Source: an uncultured Candidatus Melainabacteria bacterium (GTDB taxonomy: Bacteria; Cyanobacteriota; Vampirovibrionia; Gastranaerophilales; Gastranaerophilaceae). Taken from it: DNA of 64,000 nt. The notes below the pieces were generated by a model. The model was not told the origin of the DNA, did not search any database, and saw nothing but the letters and a program-made list of their open reading frames with translations. Position numbers and translations under genes: made by a program. The stretch is taken from positions 276,087-340,086 of the forward strand of contig CAKUZD010000001.1 in the NCBI GenBank assembly GCA_934718275.1, written 5' to 3'. Of this stretch, positions 25,707-34,721 are shown piece after piece. Every line of letters begins with the position of its first letter. The stretch's first letter is position 1.

Positions 25707-27030
25707 TTTTTAACCTATCCGGAATTACATCATGTGCAATTAAATCTTTTAACGTCTCTCTCTTTACTATAATATCAGATTGAGAATTATTTACAAGTAC
25801 CATAGCAGGTTTTTGGACTCTATTATAATTAGAAGCCATTGAATAATTGTAAGCTCCTGTATTATAGACACATAAAATATCACCTTCTTCTATTTCAGGA
25901 AGCTTAATATTTTTTATCAAAATATCACCGGATTCACAAAATCTCCCCGCAATAGTTACTGTAGCAGCTAATTCAGAATTTGGTTTATTTGCTATTTGAG
26001 CACGATATTCTGCTCCATACATAGAAGGTCTTGCATTATCAGCCATTCCACCATCTATCGCAACATACATTTTCCCTTTCGGAACTTGTTTTGAACTTCC
26101 TAATGTATACAAAGTTACTCCGGCAGTGGAAATTATACTTCTTCCCGGTTCAATGAACAAAGTAGGAGCATCTATTTTATATTTTTCAATACATTTATAG
26201 AGTCGTTTTATAACCGTTTCTGCTATCGTAAATGTTGAAGGTGGACAATCTGCTTCTGTGTATTTTACACCTAACCCTCCTCCAATATTTATTTCATCAA
26301 GCTTTAACCCAAATTTATCATCAAGCCTTGCAATCTCTTTTACAAGTATTTCTATTTCATCCCCATAGATAGAAGTCTCAAAAATCTGAGAACCTATATG
26401 AGCGTGAAGTCCATGCAACTTTAAATTTGTATAATTATTCAAAATCAAATCAACAGCTTCATCAATTTGTGTTAAGTCAAATCCAAATTTTGAGTCCAAA
26501 TGTCCTGTTTGAATATATTCATGCGTATGACATTCTATCCCCGGAGTAATTCTAAGTAAAATATCTACAACTTTCTTATGAGACTTTGCAATTTCATCTA
26601 AAAGTGATAGCTCAAAGAAATTATCGACAGAAATTCTTCCGACTCCAAGTTTTATAGCAAGCTCTAACTCATCATAAGATTTGTTATTACCATTAAACAA
26701 AACTTTTTTCATATCTACACCGGCATTATACACAGTATAAATTTCGCCTGCCGAAACAACATCAAACCCAAAACCTTCAGTCGCAATCAATTTTGAAGTA
26801 GCCTTTGTACAAAGAGCTTTTGATGCATACATCATATTGACTTTCGGATAACTTTTAAAAGCATCTTTATAATCTTGACAAATTTTTCTTATTGTTCTTT
26901 CATCCAAAACATACAACGGAGTTCCGTATTCTTCTGTCAATTTCACCAAATCACAACCGCCAATTTCAATATTTCCGGCTTCATTAATATTAGTCGTTAT
27001 GGGGTTTAAAAACTGGTTCGTGCTATTCAT
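25699..27030 (-). CDS. lysA: Diaminopimelate decarboxylase
   Basis: PLP enzyme converting meso-DAP to L-lysine. 443 residues. PLP lysine in MMYASKALCTKA, phosphate-binding GGGLGVKY, EPGRSIISTAG, and the active-site GRFCESGDIL followed by YNTGAYNYSMASNYN. RBS AAGGAG before the ATG. Its place directly before cdaA couples amino acid/cell-wall supply to c-di-AMP synthesis in transcription. Confidence 0.96.
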   Translation of the reverse strand: MNSTNQFLNPITTNINEAGNIEIGGCDLVKLTEEYGTPLYVLDERTIRKICQDYKDAFKSYPKVNMMYASKALCTKATSKLIATEGFGFDVVSAGEIYTVYNAGVDMKKVLFNGNNKSYDELELAIKLGVGRISVDNFFELSLLDEIAKSHKKVVDILLRITPGIECHTHEYIQTGHLDSKFGFDLTQIDEAVDLILNNYTNLKLHGLHAHIGSQIFETSIYGDEIEILVKEIARLDDKFGLKLDEINIGGGLGVKYTEADCPPSTFTIAETVIKRLYKCIEKYKIDAPTLFIEPGRSIISTAGVTLYTLGSSKQVPKGKMYVAIDGGMADNARPSMYGAEYRAQIANKPNSELAATVTIAGRFCESGDILIKNIKLPEIEEGDILCVYNTGAYNYSMASNYNRVQKPAMVLVNNSQSDIIVKRETLKDLIAHDVIPDRLKND

Positions 27031-27079
27031 TTATGCTCCTTACTTCTTATACAGCAAGAATAACACAATTAAAAAAAAA

Positions 27080-27952
27080 TTAAAATAGTAAAAATAATGT
27101 AATTAGTAAAGAATAATACACCATTAAATTTCTGGCTTGTAAAAGTCTGAAATAAAATCCCTTTTCCTCATCCCCACAAGTATATGTTTTCAAACATTTA
27201 TACATCCTGAAAACAAGAGGAATTAAAACAAAAGTTAATAACAAATAATAGTTTTTCAACATTATTGCCAATACAAAAGTAAACAAATATCCCAAACCGT
27301 AAATTACAAAAACTCCTTTTAATGCTGTGTTTTTATTTCCTAATCGACAAACAAGTGTTTTTTTATGTGCACACATATCTCCTTCAAAATCCAACAATGT
27401 ATGTACATACATCATTCCAATCGTAAACATTACAACTGCAAACGACATAACTAAAACTTGCGGTAAAAAATATCCTGTCATAACAAAACAAACACCCTCA
27501 AACAACAAAGGGCCAAAAGCAATTCCTACAGCAATTTCACTTAAACCTTTTTGAGAAAGCTTTGCATAAACAAGTGCAATAATCCCACCTATCAATGCCA
27601 ACCAAATAACCTGCACACCACACCTTATAAACAGAATAAAGCCGCAAACAGCAGCCATCACCAAATAAATTATAACAACCTTTAACACATCGTTTAGTGT
27701 TGCTATACCTTGTTTTATATAAGCACATTTACACTTTTGAGAATTTTCCGGTAAAGATTTATAGTCATTATAATCATCAAAAAGATTGGTTGCCAAATGA
27801 GCAAATGATATACCAATTAATGCAAGTAAACCATTATAAACATTTCCTCCGTTTTTCAATGCATACACAAACACAACCAACCACGACAAAACTGTCATAG
27901 GCAAAGAAAATATACGAGAATTTTTCAACCAAAAACAAATTTTATTCATCAT
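27080..27952 (-). CDS. UbiA-family prenyltransferase
   Basis: 290 residues with 8-9 TM helices. First Asp-rich motif NLFDDYNDYK (about 60-69) and second DFEGD (DxxxD, about 190-194), both required to bind prenyl diphosphate. Closest in pattern to MenA-like enzymes, but the acceptor cannot be told; a quinone pathway is not seen in the window. The start overlaps the stop of the small gene upstream by 4 bp. Confidence 0.82.
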   Translation of the reverse strand: MMNKICFWLKNSRIFSLPMTVLSWLVVFVYALKNGGNVYNGLLALIGISFAHLATNLFDDYNDYKSLPENSQKCKCAYIKQGIATLNDVLKVVIIYLVMAAVCGFILFIRCGVQVIWLALIGGIIALVYAKLSQKGLSEIAVGIAFGPLLFEGVCFVMTGYFLPQVLVMSFAVVMFTIGMMYVHTLLDFEGDMCAHKKTLVCRLGNKNTALKGVFVIYGLGYLFTFVLAIMLKNYYLLLTFVLIPLVFRMYKCLKTYTCGDEEKGFYFRLLQARNLMVYYSLLITLFLLF

Positions 27953-28170
27953 AAAAGGAGATTTTCTACACCTTTAACCGCTTCATAACTGGCACCTGCT
28001 TCAAGGACCTCCTCCGCTGTCAAACCAAAAAGAGTAATCAACGAATAAGCTTCTTTTGTAGAAGAATTTAGCATATTAACAACAGTTTTAATAGCCTCAT
28101 CCCGGCTAAGACTTGTTAACTGTTGTTGATTTTTTCCTCTATAAATAATTCTTCTTTTAGACTTACCCAA
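27949..28170 (-). CDS. Small conserved protein, unknown
   Basis: 73 residues. A basic N-terminus (MGKSKRRIIYRGK) and two short helices with SLSRDEAIKTVVNML and EEVLEAGASYEAVKG. It overlaps both neighbours (8 bp with the ROK kinase, 4 bp with ubiA), which supports it as a real coupled gene. No family recognised. Confidence 0.65.
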   Translation of the reverse strand: MGKSKRRIIYRGKNQQQLTSLSRDEAIKTVVNMLNSSTKEAYSLITLFGLTAEEVLEAGASYEAVKGVENLLL

Positions 28171-29038
28171 TATCTTTTACCCCCAAGCCTAACAAGGCTG
28201 CACCAATCATACCGGAATAATTTCCGGCTGATGCCTTTACGACCTTAAACGGTTGCGTAACAATTTGCAAATTTGCTTCTTTTTCCAAATATTCAATATC
28301 AACAAATTCTGCCATTGAACCGGACAATACAACAACATCAGGATCAAATATATTTGCAAGTCCTATAATTCCTTCTAAAATATCATTTTGCCACGTATCA
28401 AAAATTTTCTTCATCATAGGATTATCAATATGCTCTATTACATCGTAAGTTGTAATTTCAGAGTTTTTTGACAATTCCTCTGCAGTTTTTTTCAAACCTG
28501 TTCCCGATGCATAAGCCTCAAAACAATCCCAACTGCCACAAGTACATTTTCTATGCTTATCTGTTCGCATTTTAAAATGCATTTCTCCTGCAGCGCCACT
28601 TTTGCCCTTATAAAGTTTTCCTCCGAGTATAATACCGCCGCCTACACCTGTCCCTAGTGTTATCATTACAGAATACGGCATATTTTTAGATGAACCTATC
28701 AAATATTCCGCCCAAGCCGCACAATTGGCATCATTTTCTACAAAAACTTTTTTATTACTTAAATTTTTAAAATCCATTGTCGGATATTCTTTAGCAATAT
28801 TCCCTGTCGAGCCTAAAATTCTGTCATTTGTTTTATTAACAGCTCCGCAAGTTGAAAAAGCAATAACATCCACATTTTTCTCATGCTTTTCAATTATATT
28901 TTTAAAAAGATTTCTTATTTCATCAAAAGTTTTAGGTGTATGGTATTTTTCTACTTCGGACAAAATTTCACCTTTTTCATTTATTATGGCACAATAAACT
29001 TTTGTACCGCCTACATCTATACCTAAAGCTTTTTTCAT
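28163..29038 (-). CDS. ROK-family sugar kinase (glucokinase or ManNAc kinase)
   Basis: 291 residues. ATP motif LGIDVGGTKVYCAI (5-18), ENDANCAAWAE, catalytic region LGTGVGGGIILGGKL, and ROK zinc motif HRKCTCGSWDCFEAYASG. The sugar specificity is not decidable by eye; its position 63 bp downstream of nanE makes N-acetylmannosamine kinase (NanK) a serious alternative to glucokinase. Confidence 0.9.
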   Translation of the reverse strand: MKKALGIDVGGTKVYCAIINEKGEILSEVEKYHTPKTFDEIRNLFKNIIEKHEKNVDVIAFSTCGAVNKTNDRILGSTGNIAKEYPTMDFKNLSNKKVFVENDANCAAWAEYLIGSSKNMPYSVMITLGTGVGGGIILGGKLYKGKSGAAGEMHFKMRTDKHRKCTCGSWDCFEAYASGTGLKKTAEELSKNSEITTYDVIEHIDNPMMKKIFDTWQNDILEGIIGLANIFDPDVVVLSGSMAEFVDIEYLEKEANLQIVTQPFKVVKASAGNYSGMIGAALLGLGVKDIG

Positions 29039-29101
29039 AAACCAATTCCTTTATCTTTTACTTTTCAAACAATATAAAAACCTACTTTATTCGATTTTTT
29101 A

Positions 29102-29785
29102 TCAACCTCTTTGAACAAATCTTTTTGTTATTAATTGAGGTCTTGTTATAGCGGATCCAATTACAACACAATGTGCTCCGAGTTCAAATGCCCTTGTAAC
29201 CTGTTCAGGTTCCCAAATTCTTCCCTCTAAAACAACCGGAAGCTTAGTATTTTTAACCAACTGTTCTAACAATTCAAAATCCGGTTCGTCTCCTCTGTTT
29301 TGGGAGAACTGTGTATATCCAGAAAGAGTTGTAGAAAGGATATTTACCCCAAGTTTTTCTGCATTCAACCCTTCTTCTAAGGTTGAAATATCTGCCATTG
29401 AAGCCCTATTATTTATTTTTATGTATTTTATAAGTTCTTCAAGCTTTGCTCCATTTGGCCGCTTACGCATAGTACCATCAAAAGCTATAATATCTGCGCC
29501 GGCTTCAACCAACTCAATAACTTCTTTCAATGTTGGAGTTATATAAACAATTTCCTTCCAATTTGGCGGAATAACATCAGGTTTTGTAAGTCCTATTACC
29601 GGAACATCAAAAAGACGTTTTGCATTTTTTACATCTCTTGCTCCTGCAACTCGTAAAGCACCGGCTCCGCCTTTTACAACCGATTTCATAAGAGCATTAA
29701 TACAATCTTCCTGATACAATGGCTCTGCCGGCATAGCCTGAACAGAAACAACAACTTTTCCTTCTAATCTGTTTATAATATTCAT
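29102..29785 (-). CDS. nanE: N-acetylmannosamine-6-phosphate 2-epimerase
   Basis: Converts ManNAc-6-P to GlcNAc-6-P in sialic acid/ManNAc use. 227 residues from the ATG at 29785-29783. TIM barrel with VVSVQAMPAEPLY, GGAGALRVAGARDV, IGLTKPD, GADIIAFDGTMRKRP, MADISTLEEG, LSTTLSGYT and VVLEGRIWEPEQV. The upstream in-frame ATG at 29800 would overlap the -10 box, so the shorter start is preferred. TATAAT ends 6 nt before it and no ribosome site is seen (leaderless candidate). First gene of the seven-gene minus-strand run. Confidence 0.93.
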   Translation of the reverse strand: MNIINRLEGKVVVSVQAMPAEPLYQEDCINALMKSVVKGGAGALRVAGARDVKNAKRLFDVPVIGLTKPDVIPPNWKEIVYITPTLKEVIELVEAGADIIAFDGTMRKRPNGAKLEELIKYIKINNRASMADISTLEEGLNAEKLGVNILSTTLSGYTQFSQNRGDEPDFELLEQLVKNTKLPVVLEGRIWEPEQVTRAFELGAHCVVIGSAITRPQLITKRFVQRG

Positions 29786-29791
29786 AGAAAC

Positions 29792-29797
29792 ATTATA
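29792..29797 (-). promoter_or_regulatory. -10 box for leaderless nanE
   Basis: TATAAT on the minus strand, GTTTCT (6 nt), then ATG. Same geometry as at 22050 and 44113. Confidence 0.55.
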
Positions 29798-29920
29798 CAT
29801 TAAAAATTTATATTTGAGTTATAATAATTTTGAAGGCAATAGGACAATAAGACGAAAAGTTAATAAGTCATAGATAACAAGGGTTTTATAACTTTAAATA
29901 ATATATAGAAAGGTTACAAT

Positions 29921-31249
29921 ATGCAAAAAAGTACTGTTAAATATCCGTTTCTTACAGAAGATGTAGAAGTTTATGAAAGAGAAAACGGGCATAAAATTGT
30001 TCTTGCTCATAAAGAAGGTGAACTTGTAAATGTAAGTACTTGGGTAAAAACAGGTTCTATAAATGAAAACGACCACAATAACGGAATTTCTCATTTTTTG
30101 GAACACCTTATGTTCAAAGGAACACATAAACATAAAGCCGGATATTTTGACAGAACTTTGGAAGCTAAAGGCGCTATAGTTAATGCCGCAACTTGGAAAG
30201 ACTACACATTTTATTATGTAACCTTACCAAAAGGCGCAGAGGGCAAGGATTTGGATTTAGCTATAGAATTACACGCTGACATGATGCTAGATCCTGTTTT
30301 ACCTGAAGAAGAAATAGGAGCTCCTTTTGATTTAAACAACCCAAAAGTAACCGACAAAAGGGAACGTCACGTTGTTATTGAAGAAATTAGAATGCGCAAG
30401 GATCAAAATTGGACAAAAGTTTATAATGCTTGCAACTTTAATATGTATAAAAAACATCCATATAAAAGAGACGTAATCGGCACACCGGAAATTATTTCTC
30501 AAGTAACTCGTGACGAAATTATGAATTATTATCAAACATTCTATTCTCCGGAAAATATGACGACTATAATTGTTGGGGATTTCGACAAAGAAAAAATTCT
30601 TGCAAAAGTTGAAGAAGAATTCGATTTCAAGGGAAGAAAAAATGCTCCTAAAAAGGTTAATGAAATTGATACTCCAACAGACAAAACAATAGTTGTAGAA
30701 AATAAAGGACAAACAAATACATCATATTTAATGATTGGATTTTTAGGACCTAAGGCTAATCAACTTAAAGAAAACATTGAACTTGACATTATAAGCATTA
30801 TTTTAGGGGAAAGTACAAGTTCCAGAATGTACCAAAACTTAATCGAAAAACAGCCTGAACAAATATTTATGATGGCAAATGCAGAACACTACCAATTTAA
30901 AGATGGAAATAATTTCTTTGTTCAAGCAAACTTTAAACCTGAGAAAAAAGATTTGGCAATTCAACTTATAAAAAAAGAACTTGCAAACCTTATTGATAAC
31001 AAAATATCAGAAGAAGAACTAAATAAAGCTAAAAAGAAAATTAAATCACGTTTTGCCTATGCAGCAGAAACAGTTTCTGAAATCGGAGAAACAATCGGCT
31101 ATTACATGACCGTTTGCGAAGATTTAAAATTAATAGAGAACTATCTAAAAGACGTAGATGCAATAACTATTACTGATATCGAAAATACAGTAAAAAGATA
31201 CTTAAACATAAATAACGCAGTTATATCTATTCTTGAACCTGAAAAATAA
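29921..31249 (+). CDS. M16-family zinc peptidase (pitrilysin/processing peptidase type)
   Basis: 442 residues. Inverted zinc motif HFLEHLMFKGT (H-x-x-E-H near 58-62) with the distal Glu in VVIEEIRMRKD, and the second domain with GSSTSRMYQNL-like GESTSSRMYQNLI. An insert of about 15 residues (EEEIGAPFDLNNPKVTDK) precedes the distal Glu. No signal peptide. RBS AAAGG. It is followed 15 bp later by the UDG gene. Role: peptide degradation or processing. Confidence 0.92.
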   Translation: MQKSTVKYPFLTEDVEVYERENGHKIVLAHKEGELVNVSTWVKTGSINENDHNNGISHFLEHLMFKGTHKHKAGYFDRTLEAKGAIVNAATWKDYTFYYVTLPKGAEGKDLDLAIELHADMMLDPVLPEEEIGAPFDLNNPKVTDKRERHVVIEEIRMRKDQNWTKVYNACNFNMYKKHPYKRDVIGTPEIISQVTRDEIMNYYQTFYSPENMTTIIVGDFDKEKILAKVEEEFDFKGRKNAPKKVNEIDTPTDKTIVVENKGQTNTSYLMIGFLGPKANQLKENIELDIISIILGESTSSRMYQNLIEKQPEQIFMMANAEHYQFKDGNNFFVQANFKPEKKDLAIQLIKKELANLIDNKISEEELNKAKKKIKSRFAYAAETVSEIGETIGYYMTVCEDLKLIENYLKDVDAITITDIENTVKRYLNINNAVISILEPEK

Positions 31250-31264
31250 CTTAAAGAAGGACTC

Positions 31265-31864
31265 ATGAGAGAAGCAACAACTCAAGAAAAAGAAGAATTA
31301 GAAAAAATAAAAGCAAAATGTTTAACTTGCCAAAAATGTTCTCTTGGGAAAACAAGAACCAATATAGTATTCTCAGCAGGAGCACCAAACCATAAACTTA
31401 TGCTTATAGGAGAAGCTCCCGGATACTATGAAGATCAAAAAGGAGAACCTTTTGTCGGGAAAGCCGGACAATTGTTAGATAAAATATTTGCTTCTGTCGG
31501 TTTATCCAGACAAAATGATGTTTATATTTGCAATACAATAAAATGCAGACCTCCCGAAAATCGTGACCCGTTACCGGAAGAAAAAGAAGCTTGCCGAGAA
31601 TATTTGGATGCTCAAATTGACATATTAAAACCAAGAATAATTTTACTTTGCGGGCGAGTTGCCGTGCAGTCAATTTTAGGAACCACTCAAGGAATAACTA
31701 AAATCAGAGGAAAATGGTACGAAGGTCCCAACATGTCTAAGATGATGCCAATATTTCATCCATCATATCTATTAAGAAATGATTCAAGAGAAAAAGGAAG
31801 TCCCAAATGGCTTATGTGGCAAGATATTCAAGAAATTAAACGAGTATACACTCAAATGGATTAA
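31265..31864 (+). CDS. Uracil-DNA glycosylase, family 4 (Fe-S)
   Basis: Removes uracil from DNA. 199 residues. Iron-sulfur cysteines in CLTCQKCSLGKT and CNTIKCRPPENRDP; catalytic/uracil-binding motif GEAPGYYEDQKGEPFVGKAGQ and C-terminal IFHPSYLLRN. Family 4 enzymes are typical of thermophiles and many anaerobes. RBS AAGAAGGA. Ends before a strong terminator. Confidence 0.94.
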   Translation: MREATTQEKEELEKIKAKCLTCQKCSLGKTRTNIVFSAGAPNHKLMLIGEAPGYYEDQKGEPFVGKAGQLLDKIFASVGLSRQNDVYICNTIKCRPPENRDPLPEEKEACREYLDAQIDILKPRIILLCGRVAVQSILGTTQGITKIRGKWYEGPNMSKMMPIFHPSYLLRNDSREKGSPKWLMWQDIQEIKRVYTQMD

Positions 31865-31914
31865 GACTTTGGGCTATTTGGGGAGTTTTAGAAAGTTTTC
31901 AAAATATAATAAAT

Positions 31915-31943
31915 AAAAAAATCGCCTTCTTCAGGCGATTTTT
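31915..31943 (+). terminator. Intrinsic terminator after UDG gene
   Basis: AAAAAATCGCC / GGCGATTTTT hairpin with loop TTCTTCA and a T-run; A-rich on the left, so possibly usable both ways. Confidence 0.9.
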
Positions 31944-31988
31944 AATATATAAAATCTGGCAAATTTAATATATTTGCGTTGTGCTCTT

Positions 31989-32360
31989 TTATGAAAGAGC
32001 CATCAAAGCTTTAACTGAACGAGCATTATCTCTGACTTCTTCATCAGAATGATTTTCAACTGTATCTTCTAAAATTCTAATAGCTTCAGTTTTATCATTC
32101 AATGATAACAACTCATTAATAGTGCTCATCGCAACTACAGTTGACATATCGTTAATTCCTTTTCCTTTGTTAGAAATTACAACATTCAATGAGTCATGCA
32201 TATTTTTCTTAACTAATGCTCTAGAAGTCATTTCTCTTATTGCGTCAATTTTAGAATTAGTACCAACATCTTCCAAAATTGAAATAGTTTCAGGATTTTC
32301 GTTTCTTCCCAAACCTTCAATTATATTTGTTACGTCTCTTACAATTTTCTTATCTACCAT
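31989..32360 (-). CDS. Small all-helical repeat protein, unknown
   Basis: 123 residues, wholly helical, with repeats of the form ISILEDVGTNSKIDAIREM, VAMSTINELLSLND and IRILEDTVENHSDEEVRDNA, like short HEAT/ARM-type units. No signal peptide. RBS AGGAGG lies before the ATG. 16 bp downstream of the gene at 32377, so one unit. The helical-repeat style recalls the C-terminus of the gene at 22166. Confidence 0.7.
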   Translation of the reverse strand: MVDKKIVRDVTNIIEGLGRNENPETISILEDVGTNSKIDAIREMTSRALVKKNMHDSLNVVISNKGKGINDMSTVVAMSTINELLSLNDKTEAIRILEDTVENHSDEEVRDNARSVKALMALS

Positions 32361-32376
32361 TTATTATCTCCTCCTA

Positions 32377-32895
32377 CTACGCTGCTGCTTCCCATGCTGC
32401 ACAACGTTCAGACAACAAGTTTCTAGCCATTGTCATATCTTCCGTTTTAGCAATATATCTTGCAGATGTTTTTGAACCCATATAGTCACTTATATGATGA
32501 GTTTCAAACAAAGCATCTTTTGCTGAATTATACATTGAAATAGCTTTTTCTTTAGCAGGAGCAAATGATACTTCTACGCTATTCAATTTATTCCAACCAT
32601 TAACAACATTTTCTTTAATTCTATTTCCAAATTCAACAACAGAATTAATCATGCGTTGGAATTTTTCTCCAATTCCTGAAATAGATCCGACTAAAGCACT
32701 TGCCTTAAGTTTTCCTGTAAAATTAACATTGTTGTTTGATTTTTTTGAAGAAGATTCAAACACATCAGCAGTAAGTACATTTCCTTTAAAAGAAGATGCT
32801 GCAAATGGATTTGAAGAATTTCTTTGAGTTACTGATTCGTGTTTACTAGTATTAAATAATCTTTCACGAATAGATGGTATTGATAAATTTGCCAT
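32377..32895 (-). CDS. Unknown protein with NFTG motif
   Basis: 172 residues from the ATG at 32895-32893, chosen because GAAAGGATATT lies before it; a longer reading adds 22 residues across the promoter. Ser/Asn-rich N-terminus with PFAASSFKGNVL, then VNFTGKLKAS (about 58-67) and a helical region with ISGIGEKFQRMINSVVEFGN. The NFTG motif also occurs near the N-terminus of the cassette protein at 41448. No signal peptide or family recognised. Confidence 0.7.
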   Translation of the reverse strand: MANLSIPSIRERLFNTSKHESVTQRNSSNPFAASSFKGNVLTADVFESSSKKSNNNVNFTGKLKASALVGSISGIGEKFQRMINSVVEFGNRIKENVVNGWNKLNSVEVSFAPAKEKAISMYNSAKDALFETHHISDYMGSKTSARYIAKTEDMTMARNLLSERCAAWEAAA

Positions 32896-33032
32896 GTTTA
32901 ATATCCTTTCGTATAATCTCGACATTATAAGGATATCACCAGGTATAAATAAATGGCTCAACCTTTTGGAGGATTATTATTTGAAATTATTATACTTTAG
33001 TTGTAAAATCAAACCAAAAGGATAGGTAAAGT

Positions 33033-33809
33033 ATGTATAAAAACTTGGAAAAATTAATAGAAACAGTTAGAATATTACGCTCTCCTCAAGGTTGCGAGTG
33101 GGATAGAGCTCAAACTCATAAAACCCTTAAACCAAACATGTTGGAAGAAGCTTATGAAGCTGTAGATGCTATCGACTCCGGAGATACCGCAAATTTACAA
33201 GAAGAATTGGGAGATGTTTTGCTTCAGGTTTTATTACATTCACAAATCGCAGATGATGAAGGAGAATTCACCCTTGATGACGTTGCGAAAGAACTCAATG
33301 AAAAACTTATCCATCGCCATCCGCATGTTTTTGGCAACATTAAAGTTTCGTCAACTCAAGATATCATTGATAATTGGGATAAATTAAAAAAGGAAGAAAA
33401 AAAAGATAGAAAATCTGCGATGGATGGCATTTCAAAATCACAAGCTGCACTTATGAGCGCTCAAAAAATCAGCAAACGAGCAGTAAAACAAGGTTTTGAA
33501 TGGCCGGATGAAAACTCATTATATGAATGCATTCAATCTGAAATAAAAGAGTTTAAAGAAGCAGAACTCGAACAAAATAAAGACCACATGGAAGAAGAAA
33601 TGGGAGATATACTGTTTGCAATAGTAAATTTAGCTCGTTGGAACAAAATAGATGCTGAACAAGCTTTGTTAAAAGCCAATAAAAAATTCGCAACACGATT
33701 TAGAAAAATGGAAGAATTAGCGAAAAAACCGTTACAAGAATATTCTTTTAGGGAATATGACATGTTATGGAATCGTGCTAAGGAAGCTATTGCAAAACAA
33801 TTAAAATAA
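33033..33809 (+). CDS. mazG: Nucleoside triphosphate pyrophosphohydrolase MazG
   Basis: Hydrolyses NTPs/dNTPs to NMP and PPi, removing damaged nucleotides. 258 residues with two MazG domains: EEAYEAVDAIDSGD...EELGDVLLQVLLHSQ and SEIKEFKEAELEQNK...EEMGDILFAIVNLARW. The N-terminal LRSPQGCEWDRAQTHKTL motif is characteristic. RBS AAAAGGATAGG. The product PPi could feed the membrane pyrophosphatase. Confidence 0.95.
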   Translation: MYKNLEKLIETVRILRSPQGCEWDRAQTHKTLKPNMLEEAYEAVDAIDSGDTANLQEELGDVLLQVLLHSQIADDEGEFTLDDVAKELNEKLIHRHPHVFGNIKVSSTQDIIDNWDKLKKEEKKDRKSAMDGISKSQAALMSAQKISKRAVKQGFEWPDENSLYECIQSEIKEFKEAELEQNKDHMEEEMGDILFAIVNLARWNKIDAEQALLKANKKFATRFRKMEELAKKPLQEYSFREYDMLWNRAKEAIAKQLK

Positions 33810-33887
33810 ACAAAGCCCCACTTCCAAAAACATTCTTAATTAGGGATATAGCTTTACAACTTGTTTTAATCCAAAATATATTTCTAC

Positions 33888-33922
33888 TCACTACTCAAAC
33901 AATTGAACTGTTTGAGCAGTGA
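33888..33922 (+). other. Strong hairpin in the gap after mazG
   Basis: TCACT-A-CTCAAACA (33888-33901) pairs with TGTTTGAG-C-AGTGA (33909-33922): 13 pairs and one mismatch around the loop ATTGAAC. No T-run follows, so it is a poor terminator in the plus direction. The rest of 33810-33977 shows nothing recognisable. Confidence 0.4.
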
Positions 33923-33977
33923 TATGCACCTCACCTCCAATTGTTAACAAATGTAAAGCAAATTTACTTCCAAAAAG

Positions 33978-34010
33978 CAATTCTTAAAACCAAAAATCCT
34001 TTATATAAAT
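33978..34010 (+). promoter_or_regulatory. Bipartite promoter-like element, site 5
   Basis: GCAATT with CAATT at 33978, AAAATCC at 33993-33999, TTTATATAAAT to 34010, then ATACAGGAAA. It ends 25 nt before the ATG at 34035. Confidence 0.65.
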
Positions 34011-34034
34011 ATACAGGAAAGAGGATAAGATTTT

Positions 34035-34238
34035 ATGAAAGAACAGGAATTAAATACATTGATGTCTGTAGTTTCAGACCCAATCAAAAATGTTTATAAG
34101 ATTAATTCAAGAAAAGATTTAGAAGAAATTCAAAGAATTATTCGTATTTTCAACATTTCTGAAAATCAACATAATAAACACACAATGTTGTCTATCAAAA
34201 ATCTTGCAACACTTAGACTTGTATTAAGCAATAACTAG
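34035..34238 (+). CDS. 67-residue helical protein, unknown
   Basis: Short, probably all-helical and soluble: LNTLMSVVSDPIKNVYKIN, DLEEIQRIIRIFN and KNLATLRLVLSNN. It has its own bipartite element, a ribosome site (GAAAGAGGATAAG) and its own terminator, which together support it as a real gene despite its size. No family recognised. Confidence 0.65.
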   Translation: MKEQELNTLMSVVSDPIKNVYKINSRKDLEEIQRIIRIFNISENQHNKHTMLSIKNLATLRLVLSNN

Positions 34239-34273
34239 TATTGCCTATAAACAATAATAAAATTATAAAAAAC

Positions 34274-34315
34274 AAAAAAGTTCCGCCACCCTAAATACCA
34301 AATGGAACTTTTTTT
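34274..34315 (+). terminator. Intrinsic terminator of the 67-residue gene
   Basis: AAAAAAGTTCC pairs with GGAACTTTTTTT over a 19-nt loop; A-run before and T-run after make it possibly bidirectional for dgkA. Confidence 0.85.
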
Positions 34316-34340
34316 ATTATGTTAAAAACAAATATATACA

Positions 34341-34721
34341 TTAAGCAATAAACAACTTTAACAAAGCAGAGCCAAATAAAATTACCCCAACAACTATTGC
34401 AACAACAGAAGCAAACATAACTGCTCCTGCCGAAATATCTTTTGCCATTCCGACCAAACGCGAATATCTATTATGGAAAACCGCATCTAATGAATACTCA
34501 ATCGCGGAATTAAACATTTCAGCTACTATCACAAATGCAATAGTCAACAACAATATACACATTCTCTCTGCGCTAAAATTTAACACAAAAGCCAGGGCTA
34601 AAACAGCCATAGCAATACAAAAATGAACTCTTATATTTACCTCAGACTTTATAACAAGCCGCATTCCTTTTCGTGCGTTTTTAAATGTATTAGAAAACCC
34701 CTGTTGTTTATATTTTGTCAT
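34341..34721 (-). CDS. dgkA: Diacylglycerol/undecaprenol kinase DgkA
   Basis: 126 residues, three TM helices. Signature AEMFNSAIEYSLD with catalytic/metal Glu, and AKDISAGAVMFASVVA. The Gram-positive-type (undecaprenol kinase) is close in form; the substrate is undecided. N-terminal KNARKGMRLVIKSEVNIRVH is typical. It overlaps ybeY by 14 bp, an arrangement with PgpH-YbeY-DgkA that is common in Firmicutes and related lineages (family knowledge). Confidence 0.93.
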   Translation of the reverse strand: MTKYKQQGFSNTFKNARKGMRLVIKSEVNIRVHFCIAMAVLALAFVLNFSAERMCILLLTIAFVIVAEMFNSAIEYSLDAVFHNRYSRLVGMAKDISAGAVMFASVVAIVVGVILFGSALLKLFIA

